A DNA stretch of 16,188 bases from an uncultured Collinsella sp. (GCA_902476475.1 CABSDO010000044.1:1-16188); one strand, 5' to 3'; numbered from the stretch's first letter, positions 1-8,361 are shown. Numbers and translations: made by a program. Notes: generated from the letters alone by a model not told the origin.

Positions 1-3000
1 GCACCAGCCCCAGAGCCGCTTCCGCCGGAGCCGCCTCCCGTGCCAGAACCGCCGCCGCTCGAGCCGCCATCGCCGTCCGCGGTCATCGGTGCGTCGTGGA
101 GTCCCGTCGTATCCGCGTTGCTGCTTACGCCCACCAGCACCTCTGCACGTTCGCATGCCCCGTCGGGAATGTGGAGCTCGTGCAGCACGGCGCCCAGCGC
201 GGAGTTTGCGCCCGGTCGAATCTCCTCGAGCGTTACGGGGTCGAGCGCCACCAGGTCACGCGCCTTTGCGTAGAGCGTGACGCGTTTGCCCACCTCGTCG
301 CTCCAGCTCTCCGGGATGGCAAAGCTCATACGGAACTGTGCCGTGCAACCCGGTGCCAGCACGGCGTTGCCGTTGTCGGCTACCAACGGGTGCGCGGCAA
401 AGCGCTGGCCCAGCGTCTCGACTGCGTACTTCACGTGCGCCATGTCGTTGGCCGAAGCGTCCTCGGCAAGCTCCGGATCGTAGATCGATGCCATGCGTGC
501 GTTCGCGCCGAACCCGATGGAAGCGCTGGAGAACGGCTGGTTGGAGCCCTCTCGGTACAGATCGACTGTTCCTGCGGTCAGCAGCGTGTTGCCGTCGTTT
601 CGCACCGTTACCGTAAACGACTCGCTTGCCGCCCCGGGCACCACGGCGCCCAGGTTGGCTATCGCGCCTAGTGGTGTGGCGCATGCCACCAAGGGCACTT
701 CGATGCCGTGCAGTTCTGCCTTGCTCTGCTCGGCGCTCACGATGTGCGTGGCAAGCGCTGAGAGCATGCCACCCGAGGTCAAAAACGTCGTTATCCGATC
801 GATGGGGTGCTCCAGCTCGCAGAGCACGAACGGCTCCGTGAACAGCTCGTCGATCAGCGTACTGGCGAAGATGCGGAAATGCTTGCCCATTACCGCCACC
901 GGTTTGCCTTCTTCGTCGTAGGTTTGCCCCACTTTGCCGTCGGTGTTCTCGACGTATAGCACGCACCTGCCGTTGTTGCTCATGCTAAACGACGCCGGGC
1001 CGCAGCCAGCTGCGCCCATGGGTGTCGTTGCAAATGCCGATGCGCCTCGCGTCCACGTAACATGCTGCAGTCGCTCGTCGACGGTTGCCAAAAAGCCCGT
1101 ATGCTGCGGCCACGGTACCACGCGCGGCACCGAGGCGTCCGGCGACATGACGCCCCAGCCCGCAATAGACTGACCGATGACGGCGTATGATGCGCAACCG
1201 CAGCCCTCTGCGGTTTCGTATGCAACGGGTACCACCATTTTGCCGTTGACGTTCTCGGGTGCGCCCAACTCGATGCTCGACGGTGCTTGCGGAAAGCGGA
1301 GAACCTGACGGAACGTGAGGCTGTCGCCCGACACATCCGACCACAGGGTAAAGCACTCGAGCGCGACCTCTGCCTCGCTGCCCAGCGCCTTCTCTGCGGT
1401 GGCTCCGCGACGGTGGAGATAGGCACCCGACAGACGTCCGTCGACAAGCGTCTTGCCCACCGTGATGCGCGGACACTGCAGGCAATGGTAGCCGTCCTCC
1501 TGCAGGCGGCCGCGCGAGATGCTGCGCCACGACGTGTGCGATACTACGCGAACCTCGCTATTGCTTATGCGTAGGCGCAAAACGGACAGTATACCGGCCG
1601 TGCTTGCTGTATCGAACCGGGTTGCGTCGCCTTCGGGGCGCTCTCCCGAGACCAGCAATACGTAGGCGTCTTGGCTTCCTCTCCCGTCCGTATATTCCAT
1701 CACGTCGAAGTCGTAATCGAACGTGCCGCCACGCTCCACGTCGCCCTCGCCAAAGCCCAGGGGGAAGTCGACCGGCATGGGCGCGGACCACGCGCCGTTT
1801 GCCTTTGTGTGCACTACCAGGCGCGAGCGGCCATCCTCACCGTAGCGCACCGAAGCGATGCGGAACAGGCATTCCACGCCGGCTATCTCCGCAAACTTCA
1901 TGTGGGCTTCGCTGAGCACGCCGGTGAAGAGTACGCTGTCGCTCGAGGGCTTTATGCCGCCCCTCTCGTCCTCCGACACGCCGGCAGAATTGGCGTTCGG
2001 GTCCGCAACGGCATTCGTCACCTGCCTGATGTAGGTGTACTCATACATCAGCGCGGCGTTTTCGACATTCTCCATTAGAGCGTGGACGAAATGCTCAACC
2101 TGTCCCGTGTCATCGCTCTCTGCATCTGCGTCGAGCTCAATGCGCGTGACCGCTTGCTCCCAATCGCGCACGACCGGCGCGACGTTTACGGGGGTGGCTG
2201 CAACTTCGGCGCATGCGAGCAGCTCGGCATTGGTGACGATGGTGGCCGACGCGATAAACTGCGGCACGCCGCCCGACTCGGCATTGCCGATCGCGCCAAA
2301 GCAGGCATCCAGCGTATAAGGCGTGTCTCCGCCCAGTGCCAGCTCAGAGCGCTGGAGTACATACTGGTCGCCGTTGTTCACCGACATATTCCACGAATCG
2401 GCGAGTGTGGGCCACGATCCCGACCAGGCCTTGGTGGTCCACTTGAACATGATGAACTGGAGTATCACGTCGACATCGACGCCTGCACCCACGCGCAGCC
2501 GCGGAAGCTGGTGGCCGTCCGCCTTCTCGTACCCAATGAACAGCGTGAGGGATGCGGCACCGCGCACGGCGGACGAAGCGACGCCTGCAACGCCGGCTCC
2601 AAAGGTGACGGCAAGCCCGATTTGGATGGTGAATGATCCCGACGTATTGGAATAGTCGAGCGAAATGTTTTTGAAGAACGCCGCACCGCTGCCGTGCGTG
2701 TGGGCGCCCACCGCGAGCGCCAGCTTCGCCAGCACCCAAGGGTTGACGTTTAGGAAAAACGGCACCGGGCCCAAGGTAAACTGCTCGGTCCAGTTGAGGT
2801 CGGTTTTTACTTGGAAGAGAGCCTTAATATTGCCGAACGCCGGATCGTTGTTGTTGCCCCAAGTTTTGCCTACCCAGTCGTAGGCAAGCGATCCGTACAC
2901 CTGTGTGGCGATATCCATCGTGAACAGCAGCGTGCAGTGGTGGCGAAGGAGCTTAGTGCTTCTTGGGTCGGTGCCCGAGCCGGCGCTCATGCTCTTGTAT

Positions 3001-4178
3001 TGGTTCCACTTTCCCTCCATCTCGTCGAGGTAGCGGTTTGCCTGCTTGGCGCCCGATTCGCGCGGCGACTTCTTCCAGTACTCCGGATCAGGGTTGCCCG
3101 AATCGTTCATGTAGCTGGCCGGTTTGTATCCCCCGCCAAACAACACGTACCCGGCAAACGAGAAATCAAAGAGGATCGGAAACGTGGGCATCCAGCAGGT
3201 GAACTTGTTGCCGCCGATACCGGGAAACGCCGCGGGGAAATCAAACGGAGTGATCTCTTGATCCATGGTGGTGGGGACGATGGTCGTCGAGCCCGATTCT
3301 GCCTTTGAGGCCGGTGCGGTGGCAACGGCCATGGGGGAGGAGAGCGTGTAGGCTTTGCCCTGGTAGTCGAGCACAAAGCGCAGTTTGCATCCTTCTTCCA
3401 GAAGGCCCGACGCAGCATCGAGGAACTTGTCTTCGAGCGTGAACGTCGCCAGATTATCCGCACCCGTTGCGCTGGCCTTGACCTGACCAATCTGCGTGAC
3501 GGTTTCGGGTGAGCTGCCCACGGCGGGCATTACCTTATTGATGTGCAGCGTTGCCTGTCCGCCCTGCGGCAGGTGGGCCTGTACGGCAAAGGTATGCGTA
3601 TCGGGCTGCGTATTCGCTGCATCGTCTTTGGGCATCGCCATGAATGTGGCGTCGGCGTACTGGATATCCCACTCGTCGAACGTAAGCTGGCGAAAGTACG
3701 GCTCCCCATCGGAGAGCGGACGCGTGGGCGCGGTAATGGCGGTGCCGCCCTGAATGCGCGCGAGGGGGATCTCGACATCGCGGTAGCCCGGCATGCTGAT
3801 AGAGATGCCGCCGTTGAAGTCATACGCGTCAAGGAGCGTCGCCTCGTCCACGTAGCCTTCCGAAAGCGGGGCAATCTCAAAGATCGCCGTGCCCTCGTCA
3901 TCGGTTGTGGCGGTGAGCTGTTTGCCCGCGGCATAGCGCGACGTTAGTGTGACCTGGGCATCCGCGATGGGGTTCATCTTGTTGGCGACATCGACCACCA
4001 CCACGCCGAACATGGTGCGCGAGAGCACCAGCACCTTGAAGGGGTCTTCTTCGTCGGCATAGGCTTCGGTGGGCGCGAACGGCAGTATGAAGGCATTCGA
4101 GCTGCCCGGCACGCGCGGCAACATAATGCTCGCCAGCGAGGACGCTCCGGCAACAAGTAACGAACGGCGATCAAGCAT
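1..4178 (-). CDS. giant exported multidomain protein of unknown function (C-terminus beyond left edge)
   Basis: An open frame of at least 1392 codons with no stop; I checked every codon from 4178 to the left edge. The ATG at 4178 is preceded by GGGAG at 6 nt. The N-terminus (MLDRRSLLVAGASS, Arg-Arg at 4-5) resembles a twin-arginine or Sec signal, with likely cleavage after AYA near residue 41. Residues about 45-150 look like a carboxypeptidase-regulatory/Ig-like beta domain (DAQVTLTSR, then TTDDEGTAIFEI). Residues about 390-570 are rich in Gly, Ala, aromatic and hydrophobic residues. Residues about 600-1160 are beta-rich with several Cys motifs (CLQC, CGCAS, CGPAS). Residues about 1170-1320 resemble a CARDB-type domain (ESFTVTVRNDGNTLL). 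Residues 1368-1392 are almost pure Gly/Ser with some Asp, Thr and Ala, so the protein continues. It is the last visible gene after a two-component system and a LuxR regulator, which may control it. No enzymatic motif was recognised. The function is unknown; the domain names are pattern-level guesses. Confidence 0.85.
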   Translation of the reverse strand, partial: MLDRRSLLVAGASSLASIMLPRVPGSSNAFILPFAPTEAYADEEDPFKVLVLSRTMFGVVVVDVANKMNPIADAQVTLTSRYAAGKQLTATTDDEGTAIFEIAPLSEGYVDEATLLDAYDFNGGISISMPGYRDVEIPLARIQGGTAITAPTRPLSDGEPYFRQLTFDEWDIQYADATFMAMPKDDAANTQPDTHTFAVQAHLPQGGQATLHINKVMPAVGSSPETVTQIGQVKASATGADNLATFTLEDKFLDAASGLLEEGCKLRFVLDYQGKAYTLSSPMAVATAPASKAESGSTTIVPTTMDQEITPFDFPAAFPGIGGNKFTCWMPTFPILFDFSFAGYVLFGGGYKPASYMNDSGNPDPEYWKKSPRESGAKQANRYLDEMEGKWNQYKSMSAGSGTDPRSTKLLRHHCTLLFTMDIATQVYGSLAYDWVGKTWGNNNDPAFGNIKALFQVKTDLNWTEQFTLGPVPFFLNVNPWVLAKLALAVGAHTHGSGAAFFKNISLDYSNTSGSFTIQIGLAVTFGAGVAGVASSAVRGAASLTLFIGYEKADGHQLPRLRVGAGVDVDVILQFIMFKWTTKAWSGSWPTLADSWNMSVNNGDQYVLQRSELALGGDTPYTLDACFGAIGNAESGGVPQFIASATIVTNAELLACAEVAATPVNVAPVVRDWEQAVTRIELDADAESDDTGQVEHFVHALMENVENAALMYEYTYIRQVTNAVADPNANSAGVSEDERGGIKPSSDSVLFTGVLSEAHMKFAEIAGVECLFRIASVRYGEDGRSRLVVHTKANGAWSAPMPVDFPLGFGEGDVERGGTFDYDFDVMEYTDGRGSQDAYVLLVSGERPEGDATRFDTASTAGILSVLRLRISNSEVRVVSHTSWRSISRGRLQEDGYHCLQCPRITVGKTLVDGRLSGAYLHRRGATAEKALGSEAEVALECFTLWSDVSGDSLTFRQVLRFPQAPSSIELGAPENVNGKMVVPVAYETAEGCGCASYAVIGQSIAGWGVMSPDASVPRVVPWPQHTGFLATVDERLQHVTWTRGASAFATTPMGAAGCGPASFSMSNNGRCVLYVENTDGKVGQTYDEEGKPVAVMGKHFRIFASTLIDELFTEPFVLCELEHPIDRITTFLTSGGMLSALATHIVSAEQSKAELHGIEVPLVACATPLGAIANLGAVVPGAASESFTVTVRNDGNTLLTAGTVDLYREGSNQPFSSASIGFGANARMASIYDPELAEDASANDMAHVKYAVETLGQRFAAHPLVADNGNAVLAPGCTAQFRMSFAIPESWSDEVGKRVTLYAKARDLVALDPVTLEEIRPGANSALGAVLHELHIPDGACERAEVLVGVSSNADTTGLHDAPMTADGDGGSSGGGSGTGGGSGGSGSGAG

Positions 4179-4217
4179 ATTTGGCTCCCATCCCGCAGAT
4201 ATCGGAGGAAATACTCC

Positions 4218-4269
4218 CATTTTGCGAGAAGGTGCCTCGCGGCGGTAGTGCCGTTCGAGGGTCAAAATG
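4218..4269. promoter_or_regulatory. nested inverted repeat in the leader of the giant gene
   Basis: The 156-nt gap between the LuxR gene and the giant gene contains nested complementary arms. The outer pair is CATTTTG (4218-4224) with CAAAATG (4263-4269), and the inner pair is CCTCG with CGAGG. At the core is CGGC with GCCG around a 6-nt loop. In the transcript it would fold about 40 nt upstream of the giant gene's start codon. There is no U tract, so it is not a standard intrinsic terminator. It could be a processing site, a stabilising stem or a protein-binding site. Confidence 0.4.
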
Positions 4270-4334
4270 TCCAATTTGAGCTGGCGAAAGCGGGTGGCGC
4301 CGGAACGTGTTCGATGCGCTTGGCAGTCCGGTCG

Positions 4335-5339
4335 CTAGCGCAACATATGCGCGACCAGCTCCGCGCGCGTGCCGATGCCAAGCTTGGCATACACGCCGGA
4401 CAGACGGTTTTTCACGGTGCCCGGTGATACGCCCATATGGCGTGCGATTTCGGCGTTGGTCCATCCGCGGCAGGCGAGCATGGCCATGGTGAATTCCGTG
4501 GTGGTTAGATCGTCGGCCACATCCTCGCCCGAATCGGGGTTGTGGATGCGCCGCCAGCCGTAGCTGAATCGATACGTGATCTCGATGATGCGAGCGAAAT
4601 CGTCGGGGTATTGCGATTTTAAGCATGCCTCGATAAGCCCCTGTAAAAGGCCATGGTGCTCGCCAATGAGCTCGATAAGGCCGTCGGGGCGCGCAATGTC
4701 CCAAGCGGCTCCGAAGTGTGCCTTTGCGGCGTTGACATCTTTGAGACTCATGCATGCCATGGAGGCTGCCAGGTGCAGGAACAGCTCCGAGATGGGATAG
4801 CTTCCTTGTTTCATGATCAGGGCGTTTTCCGCCATGCCCAGACTGCGGCCATATTCGCCGCGCAGATACAGGGCATGCGCCATCACGTAGCTGGCGAACA
4901 GGCGCAGGCCTTCGGGCAGATGTGCCGCAAGTGGATAAAACTCTTCGGCGGAATACGGGGAAGGCAAGTGCAGCAGGACGCTCGCGGCCGAGGCGAACAG
5001 GATATGCGTGGCGTGGACGGCGGGAGATTCCTCGTCAGTTGGCGTATCGAGGATGCCCGCAAGGCAACGGCGGGCATCGGCGATACGGTTGAGCGACAGA
5101 CTGGCATATCCGCAGATAAAGGATGCGGAATAGCGCAGTGCGGGGTCGGTGGCGTCAAGATAGGGGCGTGCTGTCTCGGCGGCGAGGGTGGCCTGTCCGC
5201 GAAAGTACAGCGCTTCTGCCGTGGCGATGGCGCGCGAATCGGGGTCGGAAATGTCTGCGACCGCAGCGTCAATCTGCCCCGGCACAAAAGCGGTGCACAT
5301 CAACGGCATGGGAACGCGCGAGCAACCATCGCAGTCCAT
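4335..5339 (-). CDS. LuxR-family regulator with helical (TPR-like) N-terminus
   Basis: A 334-residue protein. The last 57 residues (about 278-334) form a LuxR/GerE helix-turn-helix: TTTEFTMAMLACRG, then NAEIARHMGVSPGTVKNRL, then AKLGIGTRAEL, with the usual Glu and the TVKNRL recognition helix. The long N-terminal part is Ala/Leu-rich and helical, like the TPR-type parts of MalT/LAL-like regulators. I see no receiver domain and no Walker ATPase, so it is not a classical NarL response regulator or a full LAL protein. I chose the ATG at 5339, which has GGGAG 7 nt upstream; a TTG at 5366 would add 9 residues and overlap the kinase gene. It starts 13 nt after the kinase stop, so it is very likely co-transcribed with it, and it sits just before the giant exported protein, its most likely target. 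The ligand is unknown. Confidence 0.85.
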   Translation of the reverse strand: MDCDGCSRVPMPLMCTAFVPGQIDAAVADISDPDSRAIATAEALYFRGQATLAAETARPYLDATDPALRYSASFICGYASLSLNRIADARRCLAGILDTPTDEESPAVHATHILFASAASVLLHLPSPYSAEEFYPLAAHLPEGLRLFASYVMAHALYLRGEYGRSLGMAENALIMKQGSYPISELFLHLAASMACMSLKDVNAAKAHFGAAWDIARPDGLIELIGEHHGLLQGLIEACLKSQYPDDFARIIEITYRFSYGWRRIHNPDSGEDVADDLTTTEFTMAMLACRGWTNAEIARHMGVSPGTVKNRLSGVYAKLGIGTRAELVAHMLR

Positions 5340-5352
5340 CTTCCATCTCCCA

Positions 5353-6558
5353 TCAGGTGGCAACAATGCAGCAATTGTACTCCTGTTGCTCGGGACCCCT
5401 TTCGTTTTGCTGTTCGGTTAACGCTGCGGTCCGTTTTGGAAGGGTCGCGAGCATGGTGGTTCCGTTCTCGGAACTTGTTTCGACCTCTACCGTGCCACCG
5501 TGAAGCGCTGCAATCTCCCAAACAAGCGCTAGCCCGAGTCCTGCGCCGCCGTATGCTCTGCTGCGGGATTTGTCTAGACGAAAGAACGGCTGGAAGATGC
5601 TCTCTCGGTACTGCTTGGGTATTCCCGGGCCCTCATCTTTGACTCGCAGGAGCACGTGGCTGTCGCTGCCGCTGATGGAGACGTTGACAGTCGAGCCGGA
5701 GCGGCTGTAACGGATGGCGTTTTCGACCAGATTAAACACCAGCCGATAGAGGAGCGTATCACTTCCGATTGTCAAAGCGTCTCCGGCGCAATCGAGGGTT
5801 ACGTCCTTATTCTCGGCAAGCGGCGCAAGGTCGGTGAGGACCTCTTCGGACAAGGGACCAAGTTCAACAGCGTCCTCGCAAGGAACGCTGCGGAGCTCAC
5901 TCATCTCGAGCAATACCTTGGTCATTCGAGACATGCGCTCGGTTTGTTCTTGTAGCAGGCCGAGCAGCTCGGCTGTTTCGGGTTGCAGACCGGAGCGCTC
6001 GGAGATGAATAGTTCAATCTGTGCTTGCATAAGGGCGAGCGGGGTGCGCAGCTCGTGTGCGGCGTTGCCGGTAAACTGACGCTGCGCAGAGAACCCTTCG
6101 CCAAGACGGGCGATCATGTCGTTGAAAGAGGCGCTGCATCGCTGTAGCTCGGTGGGCACATCTTCACTGAGTCTGATTTCGCTTAGGTTGTCAGGCTGCA
6201 CACGCTCAACCTGGGCTGCAAAAGCCCGTAGCGGCTTGAGTGCACGGCCGCTCGCAAAGTATGCCAGCGCGCCGCCAAGGAGTGTGACTCCAGCCGTGAT
6301 GTACCAGGTTGTCGTGCCAAAAGACTCTTGTGCGTCGTTTACGACGATCGTGACCTTGTCATCGGGGGTCGCTTTCGTTGGGTCGAACGCCTGGGGCGAA
6401 TCTTCGCCGGTTGCGTTAAAGGCCGAGATGTTACTGCCGATGGCATCCATGTAGCGCATGCCCGTATAGCCGACCAGGCAGTTTGTCAGCACGCATGCTG
6501 CACACGTGAGCAGTGCCGTCATAATCGTTATGCGCCATTGCAGGGAAAGCCTTTTCAT
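5353..6558 (-). CDS. two-component sensor histidine kinase (membrane, HAMP-type)
   Basis: A 401-residue protein. Transmembrane segments lie near residues 11-31 and 86-102, flanking a short (about 55 residues) extracytoplasmic sensor loop. A HAMP-like linker follows (ALKPLRAFAAQVERV). The HisKA phosphoacceptor is in NAAHELRTPLALMQAQIEL (His168). The HATPase domain shows the N box (LVFNLVENAIRYS, Asn280), G1 (DEGPGIP, about 308-314), the F box (FQPFFRLDKSRS) and G2 (GGAGLGLALV, about 337-346). All catalytic boxes are present, so it should be active. Its ATG at 6558 overlaps the response-regulator stop (ATGA), with GGAGG 7 nt upstream inside that gene, indicating translational coupling. The short C-terminal tail is Gln/Glu-rich and ends with two Cys. 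Membership in the OmpR-partner (QseC/CusS-like) group is inferred from layout; the stimulus is unknown. Confidence 0.95.
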   Translation of the reverse strand: MKRLSLQWRITIMTALLTCAACVLTNCLVGYTGMRYMDAIGSNISAFNATGEDSPQAFDPTKATPDDKVTIVVNDAQESFGTTTWYITAGVTLLGGALAYFASGRALKPLRAFAAQVERVQPDNLSEIRLSEDVPTELQRCSASFNDMIARLGEGFSAQRQFTGNAAHELRTPLALMQAQIELFISERSGLQPETAELLGLLQEQTERMSRMTKVLLEMSELRSVPCEDAVELGPLSEEVLTDLAPLAENKDVTLDCAGDALTIGSDTLLYRLVFNLVENAIRYSRSGSTVNVSISGSDSHVLLRVKDEGPGIPKQYRESIFQPFFRLDKSRSRAYGGAGLGLALVWEIAALHGGTVEVETSSENGTTMLATLPKRTAALTEQQNERGPEQQEYNCCIVAT

Positions 6559-7229
6559 TCGCTATCCTCCATAACGTAGCCCTCTCCAATCCGATTGCGA
6601 ATCGGGTCGTATCCCAAAGCGCTGCGCAACTTTTTTCGGAGTGACGAGATGTGAACGCGGGTTGCGTTGCTAAAGCTGTTTACGCTGCTATCCCAAACGT
6701 GCTCGATAAGCTCCTCCTGACTTACCGGACGCCCCTGATTAAGCATCAGGTATTCCAAGATTCCCGTTTCCTTGCGCGTAAGAGATAAAGCCTCGCTGTT
6801 CACGGAGGCGATGCGCGCCTTGGTGTCAAAGCGGAGCTCTCCGCAGGTTAAAACGATGTCGCTTTGTGTAAAGCGCCTGAGGGTAAGGCTACGAATCCTT
6901 GCCGCAAGCTCGTCCAGATGAAACGGCTTGGTGAGGTAATCGTTGGCGCCGGCATCGAGTCCGGCGACTTTATCTGATACTTCGCCACGTGCGGACAGAA
7001 TCAGTACCTTAGTCTCGCAGTCAGTTTTCCTAAGTTCCCTGAGTACGGTCATGCCATCGATACGGGGAAGGTTGAGGTCGAGTACCACGAGGTCGAAGGC
7101 CTCAACATTCAGTAGATCGAGCGCCTCCTGTCCGTCGTGACAGCAGTCGACGCTGTACGCCAAGTTTCGCAAGCTGCGCGCGATTGCGTCACACAGTGCT
7201 CGCTCGTCTTCGACGATCAAAATACGCAT
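6555..7229 (-). CDS. OmpR/PhoB-family response regulator
   Basis: A 224-residue protein. The receiver domain (1-115) begins MRILIVEDERALCDAI with the acidic pair, phospho-acceptor Asp51 in VVLDLNLPRIDG, Ser79 in ILSARG, and Lys101 in YLTKPFHLDEL. The C-terminal winged helix (about 130-224) shows the OmpR-type pattern: LSLTRKETGILEYLMLNQGR, then QEELIEHVWD, and NATRVHISSLRKKL as the recognition helix. I prefer the ATG at 7229, which has AAGGAG 6 nt upstream; the ATG at 7247 has no proper ribosome site. It is the first gene of the minus-strand operon and partner of the histidine kinase that follows with a 4-nt overlap. It diverges from the thiol-redox cassette, whose start is 87 nt away, so the shared intergenic region could be its binding target (inference). 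Confidence 0.95.
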   Translation of the reverse strand: MRILIVEDERALCDAIARSLRNLAYSVDCCHDGQEALDLLNVEAFDLVVLDLNLPRIDGMTVLRELRKTDCETKVLILSARGEVSDKVAGLDAGANDYLTKPFHLDELAARIRSLTLRRFTQSDIVLTCGELRFDTKARIASVNSEALSLTRKETGILEYLMLNQGRPVSQEELIEHVWDSSVNSFSNATRVHISSLRKKLRSALGYDPIRNRIGEGYVMEDSE

Positions 7230-7316
7230 AACAGTCTCCTTGCACATTCCAAATCGCGCTTAACACGGATTTTATAGTCGATATGGTCCAATGGTCGCGT
7301 AACGAAAGGAGTGGTC
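7230..7316. promoter_or_regulatory. divergent intergenic region between the two-component system and the redox cassette
   Basis: Only 87 nt separate the two divergent start codons. The middle (about 7268-7285) is AT-rich and gives a TATAGT hexamer on the plus strand (7273-7278) and TATAAA on the minus strand, both possible -10 elements. I found no convincing -35 in either direction, which would fit activator-dependent promoters. The AAAGGAG ribosome site of the plus-strand mini gene is at 7305-7311, and the AAGGAG site of the response regulator lies at the other end. Promoter positions are tentative. Confidence 0.4.
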
Positions 7317-7466
7317 GTGTTGTTCAAAGCGGTAAAACCCGTGGTACAGGTCGCTTTGTTGATCGTCGGAATTGCCATGGTGTGCTTTGGCGTTATGCGT
7401 GGCGAAGCGGATGCCGTGCTGGCCAAAGCGATTAGGCTGTGCTTGGAGTGTATCGGAATTGGATAA
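7317..7466 (+). CDS. CD1871A-like CXXC mini membrane protein
   Basis: A 49-residue protein read from a GTG at 7317, 5 nt after AAAGGAG. It has a positively charged N-terminus (LFKAVKPVVQ), one transmembrane segment (about VALLIVGIAMVCFGV), then a conserved-looking tail MRGEADAVLAKAIRLCLECIGIG (written here across two parts: MRGEADAVLAKA and IRLCLECIGIG) that ends with Cys-Leu-Glu-Cys four residues before the stop. I recognise this from memory as the CD1871A-type CXXC family, small proteins encoded next to 4Fe-4S membrane proteins in anaerobes. By the positive-inside rule the CXXC should face the outside. Its stop overlaps the start of the next gene by 8 nt. A role as a thiol relay between the iron-sulfur membrane protein and the TlpA lipoprotein is inference. 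It is easily missed because of its size and GTG start. Confidence 0.85.
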   Translation: MLFKAVKPVVQVALLIVGIAMVCFGVMRGEADAVLAKAIRLCLECIGIG

Positions 7467-8361
7467 AAGAGAAAACACTGCGTCGCATGTTTTGGCCCGA
7501 TTTCGCGGATTCATTCAGGCGGCGGCGACGCTGGTCACCAATATTCACCTGCCAAACTTTGCCAAAGGCGGCATCTATCAGGGCGCGGGAAAAACAGTCT
7601 GCGTACCTGGACTTAATTGCTATTCGTGCCCCGCGGCATCGGGTGCGTGCCCCATCGGGTCGTTCCAGTCGGTGGTGGGTTCATCCAAGTTCAACTTTTC
7701 TTACTACGTCACCGGTACGCTCATTTTGCTCGGCGTGCTGCTGGGACGCTTTGTATGCGGCTTTCTATGCCCGTTTGGCTGGCTGCAGGAGCTGCTTCAT
7801 AAGATTCCCGGCAAAAAGCTTTCGACAAAAAGGCTCAAGGCGCTTACGTACATCAAGTACGTCGTGCTGCTGTTTGCCGTGGTGCTGCTGCCCGTCTTGG
7901 TGGTTAACGACGTGGACATGGGCGACCCGTTCTTTTGTAAGTACATCTGTCCGCAGGGCGTACTCGAGGGCGCCATTCCACTGGCCATTGCCAACGCCGG
8001 CATTCGATCTGCGTTGGGACATCTCTTTACTTGGAAACTTGCCGTTCTCATTGCCGTGGTAGTGCTGAGTGTTTTGTTCTACCGCCCCTTCTGCAAATGG
8101 ATTTGTCCACTCGGTGCATTCTATGCGCTTATGAATAGGGTGTCCCTACTGGGGATTCGGGTTGACGCATGCAAATGTGTCTCGTGCGGCAAGTGCTCAA
8201 AGGTTTGTCAGATGGACGTTGATGTGGTCCGCGCACCCAATCATGCCGAATGCATCCGGTGCGGAAAGTGCATCGGGGCCTGTCCCGTCGATGCCATTAG
8301 CTATCGCTATGGCCTGGATGTGTCGGCGGAAAAGCTCCCCTTGACCGCCGATAAAAAGTAA
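7459..8361 (+). CDS. NapH/CcoG-like membrane 4Fe-4S binding protein
   Basis: About 300 residues from a TTG at 7459 that overlaps the previous stop (ATTGGATAA), with GGAG 10 nt upstream. An ATG at 7372 is in frame but would be buried in the mini gene, so I reject it. About four to five hydrophobic segments (near 84-98, 133-150, 168-180, 193-208) alternate with Cys motifs. An N-terminal, probably exocytoplasmic cluster has Cys48, 54, 57 and 64 (LNCYSCP, GACPIG). Three C-x3-CP motifs follow (VCGFLCPFG, FCKYICPQG, FCKWICPLG). A C-terminal pair of ferredoxin motifs is CVSCGKCSKVC and CIRCGKCIGACP (about 240-275). This matches membrane ferredoxin-type electron carriers of the NapH/NosR/CcoG group. 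It likely takes low-potential electrons in the cytoplasm and passes them across the membrane. Its place between a CXXC protein and a TlpA lipoprotein suggests exocytoplasmic thiols as acceptors (inference). It is not NapH proper: no nitrate reductase genes are nearby. Confidence 0.88.
   Translation: MDKRENTASHVLARFRGFIQAAATLVTNIHLPNFAKGGIYQGAGKTVCVPGLNCYSCPAASGACPIGSFQSVVGSSKFNFSYYVTGTLILLGVLLGRFVCGFLCPFGWLQELLHKIPGKKLSTKRLKALTYIKYVVLLFAVVLLPVLVVNDVDMGDPFFCKYICPQGVLEGAIPLAIANAGIRSALGHLFTWKLAVLIAVVVLSVLFYRPFCKWICPLGAFYALMNRVSLLGIRVDACKCVSCGKCSKVCQMDVDVVRAPNHAECIRCGKCIGACPVDAISYRYGLDVSAEKLPLTADKK

Noticed and set aside
96..3947. Many plus-strand open frames in the left part
   Set aside because: All lie antisense to the single uninterrupted minus-strand frame of the giant protein and have Arg/Cys/His-rich shadow composition.
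4653..5642. 329-codon plus-strand open frame
   Set aside because: Antisense shadow across the end of the histidine kinase and the LuxR gene, both of which have clear domains.
7217..7514. Minus-strand open frames in the divergent promoter and mini-gene region
   Set aside because: They lack ribosome sites and overlap the better-supported CXXC mini gene on the plus strand.
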